Assembly: GCA_019456165.1 (NCBI GenBank)
Contig: VRUJ01000025.1
Span: 23,856-61,664 of the forward strand
Source of the DNA: Chloroflexota bacterium
GTDB lineage: Bacteria > Chloroflexota > Anaerolineae > Anaerolineales > UBA11579
Direction: 5' to 3'
Length of the DNA stretch: 37,809 bases
Position 1 is the first letter of the stretch, and every line of letters begins with the position of its first letter. Position numbers and translations under genes: made by a program. Below the pieces are notes generated by a model. That model saw only the letters and a program-made list of their open reading frames with translations. It was not told the origin of the DNA and did not search any database. Positions 24,800-31,458 of this stretch are shown here, piece by piece.

Positions 24800-24949
24800 A
24801 TGGATCTTGGCAATTTGATTTCATCGCTATTTTTATCTCCAGGCCCAGGAGGGGTGATTGTTATTCTCGTCATGGGAGGAGCCGCGACGGTTTATTTTTT
24901 CCTCACTAGATGGATAATTGCCGGGGGAAAGGATGAGGATAATCATTAG
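24800..24949 (+). CDS. Small single-helix membrane subunit, copy 2
   Basis: A 49-residue ORF beginning 3 nt after NrfD copy 2, with AGGAGG about 10 nt before its ATG. It encodes MDLGNLISSLFLSPGPGG, a hydrophobic helix (VIVILVMGGAATVYFFL), then RWIIAGGKDEDNH. Position, the P-G-x-G-G turn and the RWI..GG end match the 72-residue protein after NrfD copy 1. The repeat of the same small gene in the same place supports it being real. Confidence 0.78.
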   Translation: MDLGNLISSLFLSPGPGGVIVILVMGGAATVYFFLTRWIIAGGKDEDNH

Positions 24950-25172
24950 ACTTCACAACCGAGGATAGGTTTGGTAAATATTAGGACATTTGTCCATAAT
25001 AAACAGGCATTCAATCACTTACCCTGCAATATATTTTTCGGTTAATCTATATAAAGAGCCTCGTTTTTGAAATAAATCCTTCCAACATTAATGATATGAG
25101 CGAATTTTATTCAATAGCTAAACCCTTATCCATATATTCTAAGAGCAAATTGATAGTTAAAAGGAGTAGATT

Positions 25173-25928
25173 ATGTCACAAGCACAAATCATAGGAGCAG
25201 GATTGCTGGTTGGCCTTTTTCTAATCGTTCCAGCGGTAAAAGTTATTTGGCAGTATGAGCGCGGTTTGGTATTTCGTTTCGGAAAACTGCGCCGTGAGCG
25301 TCAGCCAGGTTTGAACTTTATCATTCCCTACATTGATAGGATGATAAAGGTTGACATGCGCATTGAGACCATGGTGGTTGAACCCCAAGAAGTGATCACG
25401 CGAGACAACGTAACTGTAGAAGTGGATGCTGTGGTTTATTTCCGGGTAGTCAATGCCAGCGATGCAATCGTCAAAGTCAAGGATTACGCCAAAGCTACGG
25501 GACAGTTTGCTCTCACCACCCTGAGGAGCGTTCTAGGGCAATCAGACTTGGATGAATTGCTTTCCCACCGTGACCGGATCAATGAACGCTTGAGGGAGAT
25601 CATTGATGATCACACTGAGCCTTGGGGAGTAGAAGCAGGTATCGTAGAAGTTAAAGATGTGCTGCTTCCTGAGATATTGCAGCGTTCTATGGCCAGGCAG
25701 GCTGAGGCTGAACGTGAAAAACGCGCCAAGATCATCCATGCCGAAGGTGAAAAAATGGCTTCATCATCCTTAGTAGAGGCGGCAGACAAATTGGCGCAAT
25801 CTCCTGGCAGCATGCAGTTGCGCTACTTACAAACTTTGGTGGAAGTAGCTAGTGAGCAAAACGCAACCATCCTACCCATACCAATGGATTTTGTTAGGGA
25901 GTTTGCCAGATCCCTCAATGGAGGCTAA
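25173..25928 (+). CDS. Slipin (stomatin-like SPFH protein)
   Basis: A 251-residue slipin. The N-terminal membrane segment (IIGAGLLVGLFLIVPAVKVIW) precedes YERGLVFRFGKLRRERQPGLNFIIPYIDRM. The SPFH core has VITRDNVTVEVDAVVYFRV and GQSDLDELLSHRDRIN. A helical end follows (RQAEAEREKRAKIIHAEGEKMAS, LRYLQTLVEVASEQNATILPIP). Slipins form membrane-bound oligomers that organise or protect membrane complexes. It lies in the respiratory gene series after a 223-nt gap and is 6 nt from the TorD-ferredoxin gene, so it may assist the complex. AAAAGGAG precedes ATG. Confidence 0.92.
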   Translation: MSQAQIIGAGLLVGLFLIVPAVKVIWQYERGLVFRFGKLRRERQPGLNFIIPYIDRMIKVDMRIETMVVEPQEVITRDNVTVEVDAVVYFRVVNASDAIVKVKDYAKATGQFALTTLRSVLGQSDLDELLSHRDRINERLREIIDDHTEPWGVEAGIVEVKDVLLPEILQRSMARQAEAEREKRAKIIHAEGEKMASSSLVEAADKLAQSPGSMQLRYLQTLVEVASEQNATILPIPMDFVREFARSLNGG

Positions 25929-25934
25929 GGCGAT

Positions 25935-26906
25935 TTGAAAGTTAGTGTTGGATCAAATCTCTACACCGGCTTGGCTCAGGCCTTTGCCACCCCAGACATA
26001 ACCGGTTTACCGGCGTGGTTGGCGGTGAGTGGCAAGGAGTGGCCGATATATGAGCCTGCGGTTCAGCTCGCGGAAGAAAGGTCGTCCAAATTATGGAATC
26101 AGACTGTCGATGCTCTAGAAAAAACCCCCGCAACGTCCTTATCCAAACATGAGCATACATATGAAACCTTATTTTTTGGAAAAAGTTCTTCACCAATTTG
26201 GCTGTATGAGTGTATGTACACCAATGGACGCATGCCGGGACCAGCCACATTTGCTGTTGAGGCCCTATATAAAAAAGCCGGTTTGGAAATTAACTACTCC
26301 GAACTTGCAGACCACGCAGCTTTAGAGCTGACTTTTTTGGCTTTCTTGACAGAACAGGAGGCCAGCAATACTCAAAATAGTAATACTTGGGCTGCAGCAA
26401 AGCGGCTGTTTATCAAAAACCACGCAGTCCGTTGGTTACCCAATTTAGGGCGGCAGTTGAGCCGGACAGAATATCCGGCTTGGGCCGCCCTGGGTTTCCT
26501 TTTAGCCGCAATCTTTGAGGTGAAGCGACCTAAGCCCAAAACTGCTAGAGTTCAGTCGAATTACCCAATAATCTCTCAGGCTTCAGAATGCAATTTATGC
26601 GGTTTCTGCATCCAGGTTTGCCCCACTCAGGCTCTGGGAATTGAAGAAGATGACAGCACAACTGCTCTGTGGTTAGAACCTGAGCTGTGTATCCATTGTA
26701 ATAAGTGCGAGCGCATATGCGAGCAAGGGGCTTTGAGCATGCAAGACTCCGAGAATAATCAAGACCCCGTTGCATTGATAGAATCCCCACGGGCCAAGTG
26801 TTCCTGTTGTGGGAAGCCTACGGTAAGTGAGTTGGAATTGAATTGGGTAGCTATGCGATTAGGGGAACGACCTGGTTGGTTGGAGAAATGCCGGGAATGC
26901 CGGTAA
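25935..26906 (+). CDS. TorD-family chaperone fused to a ferredoxin and a Cys-knuckle domain
   Basis: Residues 1-190 resemble TorD/DmsD chaperones (YETLFFGKSSSPIWLYECMY and ELADHAALELTFLAFLTEQE). These bind Tat signals of molybdoenzymes and help cofactor insertion. Residues 219-270 hold two [4Fe-4S] motifs, CNLCGFCIQVCPTQALG and CIHCNKCERICEQGALSM. The end has C289-x2-C292 and C319-x2-C322, a zinc-ribbon-like knuckle. The start is TTG with AAGG upstream. Its likely client is the Tat-exported subunit at 17674. The last 18 codons recur three times downstream in the repeat array. Confidence 0.85.
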   Translation: MKVSVGSNLYTGLAQAFATPDITGLPAWLAVSGKEWPIYEPAVQLAEERSSKLWNQTVDALEKTPATSLSKHEHTYETLFFGKSSSPIWLYECMYTNGRMPGPATFAVEALYKKAGLEINYSELADHAALELTFLAFLTEQEASNTQNSNTWAAAKRLFIKNHAVRWLPNLGRQLSRTEYPAWAALGFLLAAIFEVKRPKPKTARVQSNYPIISQASECNLCGFCIQVCPTQALGIEEDDSTTALWLEPELCIHCNKCERICEQGALSMQDSENNQDPVALIESPRAKCSCCGKPTVSELELNWVAMRLGERPGWLEKCRECR

Positions 26907-26992
26907 AGTTGTAAAAAGTTAGCAAATTGGGTGAACGATTACTTGGCAGGCAGGGAGATGGCGAATTCAACTCCCTGTTGAACCCAAACTTT

Positions 26993-27080
26993 CCCCTCGG
27001 CCCCATGCTCCGGCGTGGGAACGAAAATGGATAGGTGATGTCCACATTGCATGCCCACGCAGGAGCGTAGGCACGAGAGG
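26993..27080. repeat. 88-nt double-hairpin element, copy 1
   Basis: The element begins CCCCTCG and ends GCACGAGAGG, with imperfect terminal inverted repeats. The first hairpin (GGCCCCATGCTCCGGCGTGGGAACG) has a damaged left arm here; the second is CCCACGC-AGGA-GCGTAGG. Of the four copies this one is the most diverged in hairpin 1. Confidence 0.85.
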
Positions 27081-27175
27081 TTAAATTACATTGTTAGGGA
27101 ACAGTTACTTGGCAGGCAGGGAGAGGGGAAAACTACTCCTTGTTGAACCCAAACTTTGAGGTCTTCATCAGCTTT

Positions 27176-27263
27176 CCCCTCGTTCCCATGCTCCGGCGTG
27201 GGAACGAAAATGGATAGGTGATGTCCACCTTGCATGCCTACGCAGGAGCGTAGGCACGAGAGG
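27176..27263. repeat. 88-nt double-hairpin element, copy 2
   Basis: Hairpin 1 is CGTTCCCA..CTCCGG..TGGGAACG at 27181-27206. Hairpin 2 is perfect in this copy, TGCCTACGC-AGGA-GCGTAGGCA, so it probably reflects the ancestral form. It resembles the widespread GTTCCCACGC/GCGTGGGAAC dispersed palindromes of many bacterial genomes (from memory). Confidence 0.85.
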
Positions 27264-27408
27264 TTACTATGCGCTTGGGGGAGAGGCCGGCTTGGTTGGA
27301 GAAATGCCGGGAACGCCGCTAAATCTGTAAATAAATTACATTGTTAGGGAACAGTTACTTGGCAGGCAGGGAGATGGCGAATTCAACTCCCTGTTGAACC
27401 CAAACTTT

Positions 27409-27496
27409 CCCCTCGTTCCCATGCTCCGGCGTGGGAACGAAAATGGATAGGTGATGTCCACATTGCATGCCCACGCAGGAGCGTAGGCACGAGAGG
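27409..27496. repeat. 88-nt double-hairpin element, copy 3
   Basis: Same length and ends as the other copies; hairpin 1 at 27414-27439 has intact arms CGTTCCCA and TGGGAACG. Hairpin 2 has one C/T change in the left arm (CCCACGC). Confidence 0.85.
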
Positions 27497-27641
27497 TTAC
27501 TATGCGCTTGGGGGAGAGGCCGGCTTGGCTGGAGAAATGCCGGGAATGCCGCTAAATCTGTAAATAGTTAGCATATTTGAGAAATAATAATTTGACAGGC
27601 AGGGAGATGGCGAATTCAACTCCCTGTTGAACCCAAACTTT

Positions 27642-27729
27642 CCCCTCGTTCCCTTGCTCCGGCGTGGGAACGAAAATGGATAGGTGATGTCCACATTGCA
27701 TGCCCACACAGGAGCGTAGGCACGAGAGG
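27642..27729. repeat. 88-nt double-hairpin element, copy 4
   Basis: Same length and ends; hairpin 1 (27647-27672) has one A-to-T change (GTTCCCTTGCTCC). Hairpin 2 has CCCACACAGGAGCGTAGG, with two mismatches. Confidence 0.85.
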
Positions 27730-27820
27730 TTAATATGCGCTTGGGGGAGAGGCCGGCATAGTTGGAGAAATGCCGGGAATGCCGCTAAATCTGTAAAGAA
27801 TTAGTTCAATTTGGGAACAG

Positions 27821-28150
27821 TTACTTGGGAGGCAGGGAGAGGGCGAAATCTACTCCTTGTTGAACCCAAACTTTGAGGTCTTCATCCTCTTCATAACCAT
27901 CCGGGCCAACCATCACCCAACCCTTCATTGGCTGTCCGGTGAAATCGAATGGCCGAGAGTGGGGTTTTTCTAAAGCCTTATCATAATTTTCAAGGCCTAC
28001 GCGCACGATCAGATCTTCCCCGATCACACCCACAGACATGTTGCCCTTCAGCATATAGCCCGCGCCGCCAAACATCTTCTTCTCGACATATTCGGTTCGC
28101 TTATCCAAAATTTCACGTATACGCTGCGCCAAGCCTTCATCGTAAGCCAT
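27821..28150 (-). CDS. TfoX N-terminal domain protein
   Basis: A 109-residue protein matching the TfoX/Sxy N-terminal domain: MAYDEGLAQRIREIL, EKKMFGGAGYMLKGNMSVGV, DLIVRVG and the C-terminal GWVMVGPDGYEEDEDLKVWV. In gamma-proteobacteria TfoX activates competence; single-domain proteins like this are common in other phyla and their role is unknown. Its last codons (ALSLPPK region) lie inside the repeated X segment of the array, so its 3' end has four diverged copies on the side toward the TorD-ferredoxin gene. Confidence 0.88.
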   Translation of the reverse strand: MAYDEGLAQRIREILDKRTEYVEKKMFGGAGYMLKGNMSVGVIGEDLIVRVGLENYDKALEKPHSRPFDFTGQPMKGWVMVGPDGYEEDEDLKVWVQQGVDFALSLPPK

Positions 28151-28182
28151 GTTAGTCTCCGGAAATCAAAATTGGGAGTTCG

Positions 28183-29439
28183 ATGAAAGTTTACCATACG
28201 AGATTGCCCGTGTATAATTGCAATATTGTGGACAAGAATAAAAGACTGAAATACCTTGGGATTTTTATTTTAATTAGTTTTACCCTCTTTGCCGGGATAA
28301 TAAATTACGGTGCGGAAATTGATTGGGTGGTTGATATTTTTGCCCCTAAATATCGTTCCACATTGGGAATCTTTAACAGAATGACTGAAGAGGAAATCAT
28401 CCTTAAAGATACGGACCCAGGCTTTGAAGAGGTTCTAGCTCTATTTTGGTTGGAAATCGACTCACTAGAATATTTTCATGAAACAATCATTGCAGGAATT
28501 GTAAATGGTATTCAAATTTCCTTGGACCCTGCCTATCAGCCAACCCTTGTAGATGGAGTGGAAGTTGATTCGTGTATTGTATCCTTTAAAAATAATGATG
28601 AAGAAATTGGATCCTCCTTTGGGATAAACCTCATAGCTGAAAAACGAGAACAAATCTATGAGCTATATTTGGATCAATCTTTGCATGATTGGAGCTATAT
28701 TCTTTTTGTTCATGGTCTTGTTATTAGTTTTGGATTATTTTATTGGGCATCGGTTATTGTTCAGGAAGATGTTGCGAAAGTCTCAATGCAAGGGGAGGAA
28801 ATGGGAGGAGAAGAAAAGGATAAAGCGGATAAGAAAGCAGATAAAGAGTTTTTGTTTTGGTGGGTTTATGCGAGTGTCATAATAATGTTTGTTCAGGAAA
28901 CTATATATCTATTTGGGTACACTGGTATTTATTCGTTCCTTTATTTGATTTCATTTGGGCTTATTCAATGGTTAATCTTGCGCCGGCGTTTCCCATCTGC
29001 ATGGTTATGGCTCCCGACAACTTTAATAGGTGGCCTATTAGTATATTTATTTCAGTTTAATACCGGATTTATTTTAGAATATATATATTCTAAATATGGA
29101 GAAAGTATGAATGCTTGGACAAGTATTATTCCTACTACATTTGTATTTGCATTTTCAATGGCATTATTTGGTTTAGCTCAATGGGTTTATCTCCGCCGCT
29201 ATTTCATCCGCGCGAAGTGGTGGATTGTTGGTATTTTTGGTGGAACTTTTATTGGTCAATTGTTGGTATATTATATCTTGGTGTTATTACTTTTTGATAT
29301 TGAGAATCCATTATGGACATATCAAACAAGAAGAATCTTTGAAACTTTTATTTATGGCATGATTACTGGATACGTTTTGGTAATAATTTCACGGTATCCA
29401 AAGACGAACGAATCTGTTCTCATCGAAATTGTTGAATGA
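28183..29439 (+). CDS. Membrane protein of unknown function
   Basis: A 418-residue protein, not recognised. An N-terminal helix (YLGIFILISFTLFAGIINYG) precedes an outside domain of about 120 residues (residues 45-165). Then comes a second helix (YILFVHGLVISFGLFYW), a charged Lys-rich loop (EEKDKADKKADKEF), and six or so further helices with repeated GLIQWLILRRRFP and GLAQWVYLRRYF motifs. These two motifs suggest an internal duplication in the C-terminal half. The gene is visibly more AT-rich than its neighbours, which may mean recent acquisition. GGGAG is 5 nt before ATG. It is divergent from the TfoX-like gene. Confidence 0.7.
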   Translation: MKVYHTRLPVYNCNIVDKNKRLKYLGIFILISFTLFAGIINYGAEIDWVVDIFAPKYRSTLGIFNRMTEEEIILKDTDPGFEEVLALFWLEIDSLEYFHETIIAGIVNGIQISLDPAYQPTLVDGVEVDSCIVSFKNNDEEIGSSFGINLIAEKREQIYELYLDQSLHDWSYILFVHGLVISFGLFYWASVIVQEDVAKVSMQGEEMGGEEKDKADKKADKEFLFWWVYASVIIMFVQETIYLFGYTGIYSFLYLISFGLIQWLILRRRFPSAWLWLPTTLIGGLLVYLFQFNTGFILEYIYSKYGESMNAWTSIIPTTFVFAFSMALFGLAQWVYLRRYFIRAKWWIVGIFGGTFIGQLLVYYILVLLLFDIENPLWTYQTRRIFETFIYGMITGYVLVIISRYPKTNESVLIEIVE

Positions 29440-29518
29440 AAAAACCTTGCGAATTAGGCGAGTGTGATTCGCAGATTGTTTGCAAAGCACAACTTAATTT
29501 AGAATCTTGGAGGCAGAT

Positions 29519-29827
29519 ATGGTTGGCATGGCTGAACACAGGAGCATCGAGTTATTCAAATCTGGAATGTATTGCGCTGAGAGCGTGCTAAAGGTCGTCG
29601 CGGAAGCGAATGTGATTGAATCCGATTTGATTCCAGCAATCGCCACTGGTTTCTGCAGCGGGATTGCCAGGACAGGCGGTCTGTGTGGGGCAGTGAGCGG
29701 GGGTATCTTGGGCTTGGGGTTAATCACAGGCCGGAATTCCCCCGGAGAATCTGTGGAAAAGAATTACACACAAGTTCAGGAGCTTATAAAAAAATTTGAG
29801 GAGAAGTTTGGGGATACCAATTGTTAG
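29519..29827 (+). CDS. C_GCAxxG_C_C-family protein, C terminus cut by an in-frame TAG
   Basis: The visible product has MYCAESVLKVV, GFCSGIARTGGLCGAVSGGILGLGL and FEEKFGDTNC, as in the C_GCAxxG_C_C family of small Cys-rich putative redox proteins. The frame ends at TAG (29825-29827), but without any shift it continues QLLGCDIGTDEGMQTY to TGA at 29954. That segment holds the later conserved cysteines. The gene is thus probably a recent nonsense mutant, or the stop is read through. The start at 29519 is chosen because GGAGG lies about 6 nt upstream; a TTG at 29507 is also in frame. Confidence 0.75.
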   Translation: MVGMAEHRSIELFKSGMYCAESVLKVVAEANVIESDLIPAIATGFCSGIARTGGLCGAVSGGILGLGLITGRNSPGESVEKNYTQVQELIKKFEEKFGDTNC

Positions 29828-30060
29828 CAACTGCTGGGTTGTGACATCGGCACAGATGAAGGCATGCAGACTTATGAAGATAATAAATTATACAAACGCT
29901 GCATTGAATTCACCGGTGAGGCAACCAATATAACGATGTCACTTATTGAGGATTGAAAAGAATTATTGGAATATCGGGGTAGAGCCGAATAAAATTTGGC
30001 CTAGTGGATGAAAATGGTTAATATGCCTATTGCGCATAGCCAATGATATTATGTAGCTCG

Positions 30061-30378
30061 CTATTCTTTTGTTTCCACAATCTGCTTTAGATTTTCAAGT
30101 TTATCCTTCCAGAAGGTTTCGTAGTGTTCCAACCAGGAATAGACATCATTAAGTGGTTTTGCGTCCAGGTGGTACCAGCGTTCACGCCCCTGGCTGACCT
30201 GTACCACCAAAGCCGAATTCCGCAAGACGCGCATATGTTTACTCACCGCTGGGCGGCTTATTTCGGGTATGCGTCCTGCCAGATCCCCAGCCCGTAAAGG
30301 GCCGTCTTGCATTAAAATGTCTAAGATCACACGGCGAGTGGGGTCGGCAATGGCGCGGTAGGTTGATATGGTGTCCAT
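30061..30378 (-). CDS. ArsR-family transcriptional regulator
   Basis: A 105-residue winged-helix repressor. The pattern AIADPTRRVILDILMQDGPLRAGDLAGR and SRPAVSKHMRVLRNSALVVQVSQGRERWYHLD covers the helix-turn-helix and wing. The C-terminal WLEHYETFWKDKLENLK is typical of the ArsR subgroup encoded beside SRPBCC genes. No metal-binding Cys pair is present, so it is not an arsenic sensor of the classic type. It is the last gene of the SRPBCC-VOC-ArsR series and probably autoregulates through the palindrome at 31230. Confidence 0.92.
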   Translation of the reverse strand: MDTISTYRAIADPTRRVILDILMQDGPLRAGDLAGRIPEISRPAVSKHMRVLRNSALVVQVSQGRERWYHLDAKPLNDVYSWLEHYETFWKDKLENLKQIVETKE

Positions 30379-30382
30379 GTGC

Positions 30383-30751
30383 TTAACTTTCTGAGCGTAA
30401 TTGCATCAGGCCGAGTACATTATCGAAGGGGTAACGGAAGGCCATAAATGTTCCAGGGGGCACTTCATCAGGTCCTTCTACGAGTTGGATGCCTTGAGAC
30501 TTATATTCCTCAGCCGTGGAGATTATATCCTCCACCTGGAAGATTATCAGGGACATCGCGCTGTGCGGATAATCTATCTCGGCATTTTTGGTGGCTTTAA
30601 ACAAGATCAAGTCCGCGCCATCATGTTCCAATGCTAGTGTTTCCGGCAAGTAAGCTTCAGTCTGCACTCCAAAACCCAATTTGTTACAATAAAAATCCCA
30701 TGCCACATCCATGTCGGCGACTTTTATTTCAAGAATACAAGCCTTAGGCAT
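30383..30751 (-). CDS. VOC/glyoxalase-fold protein
   Basis: A 122-residue protein with the paired beta-alpha-beta-beta-beta units of the VOC superfamily: EIKVADMDVAWDFYCNKLGF at the start, LALEHDGADLILF, IIFQVEDIISTAEEYKSQGI, and FRYPFDNVLGLMQL at the end, where FDNVLGL takes the place of the usual DPDGN. Metal ligands are incomplete, so an enzymatic role is unproven. Gaps to its neighbours are 2 and 4 nt, so it is cotranscribed with the SRPBCC and ArsR genes. Confidence 0.85.
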   Translation of the reverse strand: MPKACILEIKVADMDVAWDFYCNKLGFGVQTEAYLPETLALEHDGADLILFKATKNAEIDYPHSAMSLIIFQVEDIISTAEEYKSQGIQLVEGPDEVPPGTFMAFRYPFDNVLGLMQLRSES

Positions 30752-30753
30752 AA

Positions 30754-31215
30754 CTAATTCTCCTCTTCAACCATTTCTTTTAGTTCATCCAGTGCTCGGC
30801 TTCGTTTCCAGCCTTCGATATGACCCTCGTGTTCCCCAGCAGAAATCTCTGGGGGTAATTTGTCAAATCCGGAATGAATCAGTGATACCTGCGTGCCGTT
30901 CTTTGTCGGTGTAAGCAGAATGGTGACCAGCGTATGGATGGGCCAGGGATCCTTGCCTTGTTCGTGTTCCGTCCAGGTAAAGGCCAGCTCACGCGGGGGA
31001 TTATAGGTGACTACCTCGCCGTAGAAATCAAATACTCCGTCGTGGGTGACATGCATGCGGTAGCTGCCGCCAATTTTGGGTTCGTAACCGCGCATTCCCA
31101 ACCAGCGTTGCATACCTTCTTGAGTGCTAAAAACATCCCAGACTTTTTCTGGGGAGGCTAGAATTTCTATTTCTAGTTTTACTATCAGTGGTTTTGTTTG
31201 TTCAGGTTGGGTCAC
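30754..31215 (-). CDS. SRPBCC (AHSA1-like) protein
   Basis: A 153-residue START/Bet v 1-fold protein. EIEILASPEKVWDVFSTQEGMQRWLG is the family N terminus. RELAFTWTEHEQG and a C-terminal helix (GHIEGWKRSRALDELKEMVEE) complete the fold. AHSA1-like proteins bind small hydrophobic ligands; many are encoded with an ArsR regulator, as here. The start is GTG with GGAG 7 nt upstream. It is the first gene of the three-gene operon. Confidence 0.9.
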   Translation of the reverse strand: MTQPEQTKPLIVKLEIEILASPEKVWDVFSTQEGMQRWLGMRGYEPKIGGSYRMHVTHDGVFDFYGEVVTYNPPRELAFTWTEHEQGKDPWPIHTLVTILLTPTKNGTQVSLIHSGFDKLPPEISAGEHEGHIEGWKRSRALDELKEMVEEEN

Positions 31216-31229
31216 TGCAAAGCTCCTTA

Positions 31230-31251
31230 TATGTAACCCAGTGGTTACATA
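31230..31251. promoter_or_regulatory. Probable ArsR operator
   Basis: TATGTAACC (31230-31238) and GGTTACATA (31243-31251) form a perfect 9-bp inverted repeat around CAGT. It ends 15 nt before the first gene of the SRPBCC-VOC-ArsR operon, where bound repressor would block transcription. Confidence 0.65.
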
Positions 31252-31300
31252 ATAACTTATACAAACGGGTTTGTCAAGGAGGTGTTATTTGATTTATCAT

Positions 31301-31412
31301 TCTGACCCCCCGTAGGGGGTGAAAACTCTCGAATAGCGTGAGAATTCTCCGTTAGTTTTTCCGGCGAAAAAAAGGTATGGTCGCGAGACTCTTCGCTGCG
31401 CTCAGAGTGACA
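31301..31412. repeat. Intergenic hairpin-rich segment, possible dispersed repeats
   Basis: The segment between the ArsR operon and the deacetylase gene contains CCCCC-GTA-GGGGG (31308-31320). It also holds an ACTCT..AGAGT hairpin with an inner CGCTGCG (31388-31408). The latter resembles the CTTCGCTGCGCTCAG-type dispersed repeats seen in many genomes (from memory). No gene is seen here. Confidence 0.4.
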
Positions 31413-31458
31413 TTTGTGTGCTTAATCTTGGGTGAAAAACGTGGATAATATCTCTTAG

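Larger units (their letters stand above)
26853..27890. repeat. Amplified intergenic array carrying the 3' ends of both flanking genes
   Basis: Between the convergent TorD-ferredoxin and TfoX-like genes the sequence is built from three parts: T, the 54-nt end of the TorD-ferredoxin gene; X, the end of the TfoX-like gene (ACTTGGCAGGCAGGGAGA type); and E, an 88-nt double-hairpin element. The order is T0(gene)-X1-E1-X2-E2-T1-X3-E3-T2-X4-E4-T3-X5(gene). T copies are at 27269-27322, 27502-27555 and 27735-27788. X copies begin near 26939, 27105, 27355 and 27589. No independent gene is present here; short ORFs inside are repeat translations. Confidence 0.9.

Noticed and set aside
15462..24949. Classic alternative complex III (act operon)
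   Set aside because: The Mo-type and FeS parts are separate proteins, the pentaheme ActA and ActD/ActE patterns are not seen, and a TorD-like chaperone is present.
26851..27709. Two minus-strand ORFs of 64 and 69 codons with similar proteins
   Set aside because: They are translations of the repeat unit (hairpin element plus gene tails), have no ribosome sites, and are explained by the array.
26907..27820. CRISPR-like array
   Set aside because: Units are about 232-250 nt, contain gene ends and hairpin elements, and there are no short repeats with unique spacers or cas genes.
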